Assembly: GCF_000165425.1 (NCBI RefSeq)
Contig: NW_001798959.1
Coordinates: 238,871-302,870, forward strand
DNA: 64,000 nucleotides
Source of the DNA: Paramecium tetraurelia
Lineage: Eukaryota > Ciliophora > Oligohymenophorea > Peniculida > Parameciidae
Direction of reading: 5' to 3'
Part shown: one piece after another, positions 38,801 through 49,656 of the stretch
Position numbering within the stretch: position 1 is the stretch's first letter
Layout of the letters: every line of letters starts with the position of its first letter
Program-made: the position numbers and the translations under genes
The notes under the pieces: model-generated
Databases searched by the model: none
The model's input: only the letters and a program-made list of their open reading frames with translations
What the model was told of the DNA's origin: nothing

Positions 38801-40786
38801 AACATCCTAAATTGTTTGATTAATTATAAGCACAGCCCTCCCTGAATTCAATTGTTATTATACCGATTTTTAAATTTCTTAATACCACTCATCTTTACTA
38901 AGAGTTGCAATACCTGGTTAGATTTTCAAAAGTCTTTTCTTAAATGGTGGCATGAAAACAAAATCGAGTGTGTACGATTTGGCTAAAAGATTCTAAGTAA
39001 CTTATGATCCTAAGGTGCCAGTAAGGCCTAGAAGTTGATTCTGATACCTTTTAAAGAAGCCAACATTAGATAAGTAGTTAGTACTGATTCTTAAAGGAGT
39101 GATTGGAAGATTGTGTTTTAATTAAATAAATTAATGAAGTCCTTTCTGCCATTACATATTATCCTTATGCACTACTCCAGTATTTTGAAAATCAATAATT
39201 CTAACATTATTATTGTCGATTAAATAATGCTTGCTCTCTTGAAAATGAAATTTAGCTAAAATTGCGTTTTCAATCCAGGTTTTTTTCATAAATTTGATAT
39301 AGTTTATTCGAAATTTTGGTATAAAATTGTACACGACTTGTTTAAGTTAAAGATCTAAGGTTTTTTCAACGTATTCATCTAAATCAGTAGTATAATATTC
39401 GTTTTCATTCATAATCATAACTTTTTTATCAGTTGAGAGATTGGGCAGTGATTTACAAATTTCATCCCAAATCAATCGAAGAACTTTTGTTAGATCCAGC
39501 ATTCCAGGAATGGGTGTGCTTAATAGTGTCTTATTACTATTGCCATCTATAAGCATAGAGTCTACTTCATCAACTATTATATATCCCTATTATCTACTTC
39601 CCATAGTTCCTAATTCTGAATATTCATGTCTTAGTATGTCAGCTTAGAAACTATGAGGATCTCCATAGATAACTTGAGATTCATAACATGGAAACATCTT
39701 TAGTTTCTAATTTTAGGATCCATTAATATTATGAGCAACCGATATAGAAAATAATTTATAAAACGAGGCTAATTCTTGTGCATCCCTAATAGCCAAAACT
39801 GGAGAACTAGTTACAATGTCCACATTAACTTTTTTCTTTTTACACAACAGAATTGCAAGCATAGCTACTATTAAGGTTTTACCTTCTCCAGTAAATATTT
39901 AGGCTAAGCGACCTTGGTTATTCTCATGACTATATAGTTCTACAACAGATAATAATTAAACTGGTCTTGGATAGTAGGAGAAATGCTTTTTAACTTTTGT
40001 ACATAACAAGTATAGATCTTGGTATTCCAATTATGGAGATTTATTAAAATCAAGATTTGCTGTATCAATTTATTGATTCTAAAAAGAGCTGTATATTTTA
40101 ATGAATAAATTTTAAATTTCTAAATTATTTCTCCTGTTTAGCTATTGAAATTCGGCAAAGAGTTGCTCAATTTGTTATTTTTCATACAGCATATTATCTG
40201 ATTATTATTTAGTAATGTTTTCTTAAGTGCGCTTTTAAGCTAAAATCTTACTTTCTCCTTCAAAAATTTTTAGTAGCTAAACAAACTCTTCAAATGATTC
40301 AAATTCACAATTTAAGACATTTTCTATAATATCAATGTTATAAACAGATTATTAAATATATTAAATAATACTATTTATTTCCTTATTACTATTAATTCTT
40401 TACTTCAAGTAGTTTCTTATCTTCATCAATTATTATTGGTTTGTTTGTTATTGTTATTGATTGAAATTTTATAGGTTTAATTGTTATTGATTTAATTATT
40501 ATTGATTTTATTGTTATTGATTCAATTATTATTGTTATTTAATCTAATCTTTTTATCCTTCTTGGACTTTAAGCTAGTTTTCCCTTTGAACCCATTTTAA
40601 TAATTTTTCCCAATCTGGATTCTCAATCAAAATAAAATTAATAATTGCCTCAGAACTCTAAAATTACTAGATTTATTGATATAAAAAGGATTATTATTCT
40701 TCAGAGAAATTTAATGAACACAAAATGGAATAGAAGCTTTCATTTTCTAGATCTGACCAATTTTTATTTTCTTTCTCACCTTACAT
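35838..40786 (-). CDS. Giant protein with SecA-type ATPase motor core (1641 aa)
   Basis: One intron (36246-36268, 23 nt); otherwise in frame throughout. Residues 1-80 are acidic/helical; 80-115 is a Gln/Asn tract. The motor starts near residue 290: Walker [19 protein letters not shown] (SecA-style TGEGKT), motif [15 protein letters not shown], a [11 protein letters not shown] segment, and the SecA NBD2 block [31 protein letters not shown]. After about residue 770 come TPR-like repeats ([20 protein letters not shown]), then a Gly/Ala hydrophobic region (about 1100-1160, [30 protein letters not shown]) and a long coiled tail. No preprotein cross-linking signature or SecB zinc tail is obvious. 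Function unknown; it is not the plastid or bacterial SecA. Some N-terminal extension to about 41793 is possible. Confidence 0.9.
40437..40545 (-). repeat. Gln/Asn tract encoded by AATCAATAACAATAA-type repeats
   Basis: Inside the SecA-like gene. An imperfect tandem of short units (consensus TTATTGATT on the given strand) encodes alternating Asn and runs of two to four Gln, using CAA, TAA and rarely TAG. Likely to vary in length between alleles and to be error-prone in assembly. Confidence 0.8.
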
Positions 40787-41937
40787 AAAAAAAATAATAT
40801 ATGTCAAACTAATGATATTCTAACTTTCAATTAATTCTGGAATCCAAATTCTATTAGAATTTATTTTGTTAATCTTTATTAAGATTTGATTAACGCAAGT
40901 AAGAAAATCTCAGATATTCTGAGGTCTTTGAGATATCTTTAGTAGCTAACAAACAGAATGACTGATTCTTCTAGAAATTTAAGAATATTCTTATTTCTAT
41001 ACTATATATCTATAATTCTATTACTAATTAATGAGAATTTATGAAAGTAATTTCAATTACAAATAAATTATCAGATAAATGGCAAAAATCATTTTTATTC
41101 CTATTGCTCGTAAGTTAAAAATTTAAGAATATTGAAATTAGGAATACTGTTGAAGTATTTTCCAATATTAAATTTCTAAAGTAATTTGAGAGAAAAAAAG
41201 AAACTGATTTGTCATTATTTTACTTTATGTTCTTAAAATTAAAAGATGCTCACATCCTGACAAGAGGAATGAAAATCTTTCAGAAAATGATTCAACCATT
41301 TTAAATGTTTCTTAGATCTTATAAGTAATAAATTTTAGAATTGCATTCTGAATTTGATTTAATTATTCGTTTACATGTATCTAATGGAAATACTTTTATG
41401 AGTTTAAAAGGAACTACAAATTATTATACATATGAAAATATTCTAGAATTTTATATATTGATCAACAGAGTGGTTAAAATCTTTAGATTGCTAAACATTT
41501 AATCTAGCAAAATTCACATTTATAAACTCTTAATTTATTAAAGTCTGATTTAAATTCAATAGAGATGGATACATTAAAATCATTCTCTCATCTTTTATAT
41601 AAACATAGACTGGTATTAATTCATTAATGTCACTTCTTAAGAATTTAATATAATTAAAAAATTTATAATAAATTTAACAGATTAATTAATCTTAAAAATA
41701 TTATTTAAACATCAATATTCATTATAATTTAAAAATGTTCTGGTTTTCTTAAATTACCAAATAAATATCTTCTTAAAACATTTGATTCCACATTCTTCTT
41801 TATATTAAGTATAGAAACAATCAGGAATCTGGAGGAAGCAATCAATAATAAATTTGGATAGTAGTCATTTCATATCCCTTAATTATCTTTTTTGTGACAC
41901 AAATATAAAAAAAATACTGCTTGTTAAATTGACATAT
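40787..41937. other. Ambiguous open region: N-terminal extension of the SecA-like gene or a plus-strand gene
   Basis: Both strands are open. Minus: from ATG 41791-41793 a coding-like frame leads toward the SecA-like gene but needs at least one TGA (near 40948) to be bypassed, or indels, or an extra intron (a GTAAAATAAT...AATCAG 20-mer near 41215-41235 fits). Plus: ATG 41041 opens 328 codons to TGA 42025-42027, overlapping the GyrI-like gene. With TGA as the only stop, long chance frames are expected, so I cannot choose. Confidence 0.4.
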
Positions 41938-42460
41938 TCATTTTTATATACCAATGAACAATTCAAATTTGATGTTCTCTTTCAGATTTGTTTCCTCTGG
42001 ATACACCTCAAAATCATAATCATGTGATCTAGCTCCACCAAAATCTTAAGGGGTTAAATTTTGGTAATGATTACCAAGCGTCAATCACAACTTTGGGAAT
42101 AGGACCTGGTCCACAATCCAAACGGCAGAAATGATGAGCAGGTACTGTTACAGCTACTAATCCTTCTGGTAAATCAGTGACTTCACTCACCACTTCTCCT
42201 AAGACCATTTTGTATCTGATTTCCTCTTGGTTTTCAGGGTTTTAGTAATCATAATACATACAATAAGTTCTTTTAGGATGTATACGATGTGGAATTAATT
42301 CATGGACCTATTTATCAAAATATTCCTCATATGCCTTTCCAATTTATCCTGTTTTTGGATCTTATTCTTCTTTTTAGATGATATTCCGCATCAAGCCAAC
42401 TAGAGTGAATGTTTATAATTCAACAACTGTTCTATTTGGTATTTATGCTTATGGATCCAT
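41938..42460 (-). CDS. GyrI-like / effector-binding domain protein (bacterial-type)
   Basis: About 173 aa after one correction. The sequence matches the Bacterial transcription activator, effector-binding (GyrI-like, PF06445/Cass2) fold: an N-terminal VVELQTFTLVGLM strand, the core LPEGLVAVTVPAHHFCRLDCGPGP, then IDAWQSLPKFNP, and the closing DFEVYPEE plus FELFIGIQ strand. No HTH DNA-binding domain is attached, so this is a stand-alone sensor or binding domain. A CCCC run (GGGG at 42050-42053 on the given strand) must lose one base to reach the last third. The family is mainly bacterial; its presence here suggests ancient transfer, which is inference. Confidence 0.85.
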
Positions 42461-42874
42461 TATTCAATGATATATTATTTAAATTATAATTTACTTTCAA
42501 CCTTCATGCATAATTATATACTACGTTTTACACTATAATCAATATTCTATATTTAAAAATATAGAATATATATAAATTTAATTTTAACAATAACATTATA
42601 TTTTTATCATCTTATTAAGAATTTGAAGTAAATGTCAAAATAACAAATATAAATGTATTTAATCACAATTTTATAAATATTATCCATCAATCGTTTAATT
42701 ACCTTATTGATACCTTTTTCTCTAAAACCTCATTCCAAGTTATCAAATATTTTCCATCATTACATTCCGATATATTGGCTTGAATTCTTAAAGAGGTTTA
42801 ATATAAAGTTATAATCATTAGAAATAACTTATTTTACCTTTGTTAAGGTAACATGCACTCGGGAGCGAGTAGCG
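42461..42874. other. AT-rich spacer ending at assembly gap, with two hairpins at the edge
   Basis: Mostly A/T with no gene. The last 40 bases are unusual: an inverted repeat TTACCTT / AAGGTAA (about 42834-42851) and immediately after it ACTCG-GGAG-CGAGT (about 42857-42870), a GC-rich palindrome unlike the surroundings, directly before the N run. Confidence 0.55.
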
Positions 42875-43024
42875 NNNNNNNNNNNNNNNNNNNNNNNNNN
42901 NNNNNNNNNNNNNNNNNNNNNNNNNNNNNNNNNNNNNNNNNNNNNNNNNNNNNNNNNNNNNNNNNNNNNNNNNNNNNNNNNNNNNNNNNNNNNNNNNNNN
43001 NNNNNNNNNNNNNNNNNNNNNNNN
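42875..43024. other. Assembly gap (150 N)
   Basis: Exactly 150 unknown bases. The minus-strand reading just right of the gap (43025-43130; KMRCHQFLWRFYGCEWQSYY) looks coding and runs into the gap, so a small gene may be hidden here. Confidence 1.
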
Positions 43025-43895
43025 CATTCAATATTCTGTTTAGGATAATAAGACTGCCATTCACAACCATAAAATCTCCATAAAAATTGATGGCATCTCA
43101 TCTTTTAGTGCAAATCTATTTCAGAATATCCTTTTCATTTAAATTGATAATTAACTTTAAGTGATTTATAATAAAGTACTTTAGTAAACAATCAACATTA
43201 ATTCATCAATAATTTATTTCAATCCACAATTTAATATAATATATTAATTAGATTTAATATCTGATGAAATCATATTTTATGTGTTTTGTTATTCTAGGAA
43301 TTTCATTCGACCAACAAAAGCATATATACATATCATTTATGTTTAATCATCCTTTATTAAATAAACTAACAGCTGTTATAGGATTTTTTACAATTTACAT
43401 TAATCTATTTAATCAAAAAAAACTCTTGAATTTGATGATAGTTGTCAAAAAAAAATCATTGTATATTATAGCAAATAAGGATTAAATTTAATGTATCAAT
43501 ATCAAATAAAGTGGCCTTATAGTTCTGATTTTAATATCAGTATTTTCGATAATTCAAGGTTGAATTAAATCTGCTCGATATAATAACATGTCTTTATAAA
43601 AAATTACAACTTGTTGTAGTATAATACTGATTACAATTTTCTTTTATTAAAAAATGACAATTATATTTATAAGTACAATTGTAATGGATAACAGTAATTA
43701 ATTATTAACATAAAATAATCGAAGGTATATTAATATAAAAATTCAATTCTTATATGGGGCCATTAAGGAATATTAAGATTATTTAAGTTTCATACAAATG
43801 AGACATAAATTTTAAAATTTGAATTTGAGAGTCAAATAATCGATATTATTTAATGTAAAAATATAATTATTGTATATGCAAAAAATAAAAACGAA
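43025..43895. other. Spacer right of the gap
   Basis: Besides the coding-like minus-strand stub next to the gap, only AT-rich DNA is seen. A plus-strand frame starting at 43264 (about 100 codons to the next TGA) is hydrophobic/Asn-Lys rich and probably chance. Confidence 0.4.
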
Positions 43896-46060
43896 ATGAA
43901 ATTAATTGATTTTGATGCATAAGATAATAATATCAATAACATTTAACTTGAAAGAATATTATATCAAATATTTAATGCCTATCAAAAGAACAATTAAACA
44001 ATTTAGCCATTTTATTTTGCAAAGATTCCCGAATATATTTTCTAATTTTTTGATTAGTTGATAATTTTTAGTAATAAATAAGTTCATTAATTTCAAATAG
44101 AATAAACATAGATCGTTTTTTTTTAATTAAAGATATCCCATACCTATTATATGTTTGGAGTACATCTGATAAAAAATTAAATAATTGAATACAAACTTGA
44201 TCTCGAATAACTATCAATTCTGAAAGTTGTTGATTTGAGAGAAAACGAAATCATTAGACCAATAGAATACTAAATTAATGAAAATTATTTTAGTATAGGA
44301 GTTCGAAATGACATGAAAACTTACATTTTATTATTCGCAATTTAAAAATAATAGTCACTTAAATTACTAAATACTATTCAAATTGCAAGAGATTCATTTT
44401 TTTTCCAAAAATAGTATTTGATTTACTATGATAAAGAAGACAATTTAATGATTTTCAACATGGCAGACTTTGAGATATAAATTGAAAATGTTAGGTAGTT
44501 TAAAAGTCAGAGGACATCATTTAATTTCAATGTTGTTCCAATAAATTCAAATGAATCTAGCCTAAGTTTATAATTCACTTTAAGTAAATATCCATATATT
44601 GTTATGAATTGTTAAAAACAACAAACAATGCCTCTTTGTATTATTCTTTCCAAAACAAAACTAAAATTTTGCCAACTAAATATTTTTAAGGTCCTATTGA
44701 CACTCTCAAAATACTTGAAAATGATATATTTTAGATTGAAGGTCCATTGTTAGTTTCTAAGGTTTCTCTTGAAGTTGAAGAAGCTAAAGTATACACTATA
44801 AATCTATCGACTATTTTTACGAAGACTAAATATTTCAGAATTATATACCTATCATTTTAAAATTCTACTATGTTATTCTTTAATAAAGAGAGTCTATATA
44901 ATATATAGATTCAAGAAAATATATTATTATTAGATATCATACTAGTAAATCCTTAATAAATATTGATGATACTTAAGAATGATAAAACTGAAATTTTTAG
45001 AGGAGTGATTTATTAGATCGATGAAGTTACGCATCAATTATAAAAGGAACCTCGATTTGATGTCTAGTTGGATCTTGATACTATGTCCAAAGAATTTTAA
45101 TGTTTTAAAACTGGAAATTTAATTTTTATTAAAGGATTGAAAACTTAAGTAATTTATCAAATAGTTGGATTTAGTTTGAAATCAATTCCAAACAAATTCG
45201 ATATTATTGAGATTCTTAAAATCAAAGGCGATAATTAACTTTATGTTTCACTCTCCATCAAGGACAATTATGTTCTCTTTTTCTAAATTCTGCTTATTAA
45301 TGAGTTTCAACTTGAATCAAAAGTATCTACGACTCTTTACTTTGAAAATATACTAAATTAGCTTATAAACCACATTATGTACTAACAAATAATTTCTTTA
45401 TATAATTTTCGTAATTTCCAATTTTTAGAATGCCTGATTGAAGATGGACAAGTTAAAATCACAGGGTTGTAAATGAATGGGGAAATCTCAGTCATCAGCG
45501 AAATTATTATTCAAATGGAAGATTCTAGTATCTCTTACAAACTATTAAAAATTACAAGAATTAATATCAAACCAGATCGGATGCAGCAAGTATATTATTG
45601 TTAAAATAAATTAATTCTAAGATTTTTATCTGGTGAAACGTACTTTTACGATTTAACAGGAGATTAAGTTATCACAGATTATATGGGAAGATAGACAGGA
45701 TTGTGGTATAGTTATCATGTACTTAATACTACTCATGTTATTATCTACTCATATTTGGAAAATAAAATAGTTATTGCAGAAATTGGTTATGAAATTCATG
45801 TTAATGAAGGATATTCAGGAAATCATACATTTACATTAGTTGCTGAAAACAAGTTATCATAAATACAAATAAATTTAACAATAATTGATATAAATCATGA
45901 TCAGATAAAGGATTAGAATGTTATAATCATTTATCTCTTGATATTTATTTTAGCTTTAGTTTTATATTATCTTATTAGAAGAATGAAATTAAAATGCAAA
46001 TCGCTAAATACTTAAAAAATTAATGGAATCGAATTGAATAATCAAGAATAATGTGACTGA
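43896..46060 (+). CDS. Type I-like membrane protein with large ectodomain (about 721 aa)
   Basis: From ATG 43896 the frame runs to about 44660, then continues one base out of phase to TGA 46058-46060; total length fits one missing base in the A-rich run near 44655-44672. The long N-terminal part is beta-rich (many Ile/Val/Tyr with Gly and Asp) with no known repeat. Near residue 685 a single membrane segment (VIIIYLLIFILALVLYYL) is followed by a basic cytosolic tail of about 35 residues. No signal peptide at the chosen start, so the true start may lie upstream. No family recognised. Confidence 0.7.
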
Positions 46061-46126
46061 TTGTCAAATGCTATAGGATGATAGGATACCTATTTTATAA
46101 TACAAAAAATTGAATATTATATGTTT

Positions 46127-47412
46127 TCATAAAATATCAGTAAAATTTATTGGCAACTCTTTAATCTGAGTTGAATAGTATTATTCAATTTAATTTAGAA
46201 TTTTGAAGTCTTCTGACCTTATCAAAGTAATGGCCACTCCCTTTCTTCCAAATTTACCCTTTCTTCCAATCCTTAAAATGTATAATTCCTTTGAGGTTGG
46301 TACATCATAATTGATAATCAAGGATACATATTCAATATCAAGACCTTTGATAATAATATAAAACAATACATCTTCTTAAAATATCAGTACCAATCAATAC
46401 TCTTTTAATTCCTTATTTATAATCCCTCATAATCTCATTCCTTTATTGTTAACTCATACCTTCATGTATTTAAACTACTGTAAAATTGCTTTCTAACATT
46501 TTATTCACTAACCATTCACATTTTTATTTTGTTTGGCAAAAGATAACTGATTAGGTAATAGATGCTATCTCGTATAAATCGCATAAAGTCTCAAACTTCC
46601 AATCCTCTTTATCAACTTGAATAAAAAACTATTGAATTCCTTCTAATGTCAGTTCATTTCTTTTGTCCATGATCACAAGTGGATTGTTGAAGAATTTCTC
46701 AATAAAATCTAGTATATCTTAAGATAAAGTTGCTGTGACTAAGACATACTAAGGTTTTGGTGGCAAGTATTTAAAGATACAATAAACCAATGATTTAGAT
46801 TCATCAATCAACATTTCATCAGCTTCATCCAAAATTATCATTTTTAAATGAGCAAAACTAATTTCCTTTCTCTATACTAGTTCAAAAACTCTATCAGGAG
46901 TACCTAATACTATTTAAACCCCTTGTTATACGACACTAATATCATCCTAAATAGAATTTCCTTCAGAACACGCATGAACTATTTTATTTATGTATATTTT
47001 ACTCGAAACATTAAGAAATTTGCCCAAAGCCATTATTAAGCCTGCATTTTCTTCTGTTAATTTCCTTGTTTTCTACAGAATCAAAACCTAGATTTTTCTA
47101 AAAAGTATTATAAAATGCTTCTACTTTACAGATAAATCAAAGATCGATAGTACTGATAAACTCATTACTGTTGTTTTCCCTGTACTCCTAAAATTCTAGA
47201 TTACAACATCTCTACCCTAAATCAGTGGGACTAATGCTCTCTATTGAACTTCTAAGGGTCGTATAAAACCAAAAGCATTGATGCCTTTGTTGATGATTTA
47301 TTATACCTCTCAAAAGTTCTTTCCTTAGTTTCATAGATTCAAAAGTTGATTAAATAATTGGTTCTTCATTGGTTTTCCATTCTACATTACCATATAGATT
47401 TTATATATCCAT
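46127..47412 (-). CDS. eIF4A-like DEAD-box protein with divergent motifs
   Basis: 412 aa, introns 46345-46369 and 47285-47306, both ending AAG. Motif order of the eIF4A/FAL1 group: Q-motif [13 protein letters not shown], motif I FRSTGKT (usually SGTGKT), [10 protein letters not shown], motif [11 protein letters not shown], motif III TAT (usually SAT), VIFCQTKQKCEWL, IHEGMSQQQRNEIM, motif [12 protein letters not shown] (usually ARGID), motif [15 protein letters not shown] (usually HRIGRGGRFGRKG). The His of motif VI and the Gly of motif V are replaced, so ATPase or RNA unwinding may be weak. Probably a duplicated, diverged paralogue of an eIF4A-type helicase. Confidence 0.92.
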
Positions 47413-47951
47413 AATTAGTTATTTAATGATTTATTAAATAAAACCCAAAACTAATTTGAATTTTCCTTTATGATATTAAGAAGAGTCGCTATAAATTTTG
47501 AAAACTTCATAATAATTCAATTAATAGAGTATTTCTTTATATATCATCCATTCTTTCTATAAACTTCGTATTTTAACATACAATTACATTAGCATTGAAT
47601 TAATTTAAAATCTGAATCAGAATATAAATAAAAAAGAATCAAATTATGAATATTGAAAATAAAGGAATATTTATTAGGAAGGATCAAAAAAATTTAAAAT
47701 TCAATCTCCATCCAATTTTACACTAAATGAAAGCAACACTTTGTTATTCACTACGTATAATTATTTACAAGATTAGTGTAGAAATGTGTCAAATATTTTT
47801 GAGTTCCTAAATGTTCTTAGCCTCAACTAGATTTACTTTTTATTTTTGGCTATAATATATCTTTATTATAATATAAAATTGAAGATTTAATTATATATAT
47901 TTCCTTTTTAATACATCTAAAATTTGATTAATTTATCATTCTATAAATAAA
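47413..47951. other. Spacer with possible small plus-strand gene
   Basis: ATG 47646 opens a frame that, with one base added in AAAAAAA (about 47685-47691), reads as a roughly 80-residue protein with an Asn/Ser/Phe-rich N-terminus and a hydrophobic C-terminal segment near 47830-47870. A clean stop before the next gene is not evident, so it is not called as a gene. Confidence 0.35.
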
Positions 47952-49348
47952 ATGACGCAAAAAGCTTAAGTATAACTATATCATATAGAAGATTAATTAG
48001 AAATATGACCAAACTAAGGAAAAATTGAATCAATAAGAATAAGAAAAATAGTCAATCAAAACGAGTTCGATTATACTATAATAATAGTAAACTAGTGATG
48101 CACTCAAATAAACAAATGAAAATTAGACATCCATTGTAATTCATGTGAGCAAACCCATGGAAATTAAAAAATCGTAATTCAAAAGTTACATGGTATACAC
48201 TATTGAAGGATCAGATGCTTGGGGAACGTTTAAAACAGAAAGAAGATTTAAAGAATTTTATAATTTAAGATTATCCCTTTAGAAATTTTGGATTGGATTT
48301 TATATTCCACCTCTTTCAGAAAAAATATTAAATCCAAATAAGGATCAATTAAAAGTTAGGCATAAAGTATTAAACTATTTTGTTAAAAGAATTTCCTCAA
48401 TATAGTATTTATATTATTCTGTATAATTTGCAAAAATATTTTTGAGGCCAAATGAAACTGAAATATGCAAAGTATAAATTAATTTGATACTAGGTTATGG
48501 AAAGCTTAAAACCAACTGATTTTCTCTATTAAATTTAGGTCATGAAGTAGGTTTTCCAAATAACTTCAGAGTAATATGATGAAAAGAGGCTGTAGATTTA
48601 TTTAAAGAATGTTTAGACGTTCTTATAAAACTCTAAATTTCTCTTATTTAAATTATCTAGAAAAATTTAGGAAATGATCAACAGTAGCGCAACATTAAAA
48701 GAAAAGATCAATTCTGTTACTGGTGCTGAATCTGAATAATCTGAAAAATTTGCTATGTAAGATAGCATAGAAGACTAAGATGGAAAGATGAAAAATTATG
48801 AAATAGGTTTAAAAATTCATTCAAATTTAGAAAATATGGTATTTTTACATTCATAATAATTTAGATGTTCACTAGAGATAAGTAATTAGAAAAGATCCAC
48901 GATTTAATAAAAACAGAATAAATGGATATAAAGGCATTTCTGGAAGGGTTTAAGCTTAGATTAGAAATGGTGTATTAAAAAAATAATGACAGAGTTAAAT
49001 AGAAATAATGGGAAATTGAAAAATTAGATATTGAGTATTTGAGTTTAAATGATCAATACTAAATAAAATATATCTAAGAGAGTGTATATTTTTCATTATT
49101 AGTATTTTCAGTGCAGCATAGAGATCAATAAATTCAATCACTTTAACTTATTCATGATGAATTTAGAGGTAAAAAAAGTATTTGAGAAATTTAAAAATGA
49201 TAAACATTAATCCTACTTAACAATCATCAAGGATATAGCTGATTTGGAGTTATCAAACTTTTCAATAATGAATCAAACTTGGAGAGGAATTGAAAACCTT
49301 GCATAATTAAAATTAGATAAAAAAACAAATTATTAGATGTCTCAATGA
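47952..49348 (+). CDS. Sorting nexin (PX domain plus BAR-like C-terminus)
   Basis: 433 aa, introns 47970-47988 (19 nt), 48472-48493, 48839-48864 and 49084-49111. A Gln-rich N-terminus is followed by a PX domain (about residues 60-165): YTIEGSDAWGTFKTERRFKEF gives the R(R/Y)-x-F PI3P-binding strand, then IPPLSEKILNPNKDQLKVR with the conserved polyproline loop and membrane-binding Lys/Arg. The C-terminal 250 residues are helical with BAR features (IIKDIADLELSNFSIMNQTW). SNX-BAR proteins tubulate endosomal membranes bearing PI3P; related to SNX1/2/4/7/30 types, exact orthologue not decided. Confidence 0.9.
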
Positions 49349-49656
49349 ATGATAAATTGAATCAGTAAAATAAAAATATTTTTTCTTCCTCATTCCAATT
49401 AGACATTATAGTTTAAGGTTTATAAATATATTCCCGTTCAATATTATTCGCAGTTTCAAATTTCATGAAAATAAATATAAATGTATTATTATTTAGTTTT
49501 AATTACTCATTACTCATTTTAAATCATTGCTACTATTAAAATATATATGTTCACTTAATATGATAATTTTAATTTAATCATCTACTGCAATACAATAAAT
49601 CAACTTATTATATTATAGAATAATTAATTTTCATTCAAATTTTAAGAGACTTGATA
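49349..49656. other. AT-rich intergenic stretch
   Basis: 308 bp with no coding signal; presumably holds the promoter of the WD40 gene. Confidence 0.5.

Noticed and set aside
34231-41793. Idea that TGA encodes Trp in this genome
   Set aside because: All well-identified genes end at TGA in the expected place and use TGG for Trp; the TGA-broken ORFs are better explained by decay or sequence error.
43264-43563. Plus-strand ORF right of the gap
   Set aside because: Hydrophobic, AT-driven composition with no motif; chance frames this long are common when TGA is the only stop.
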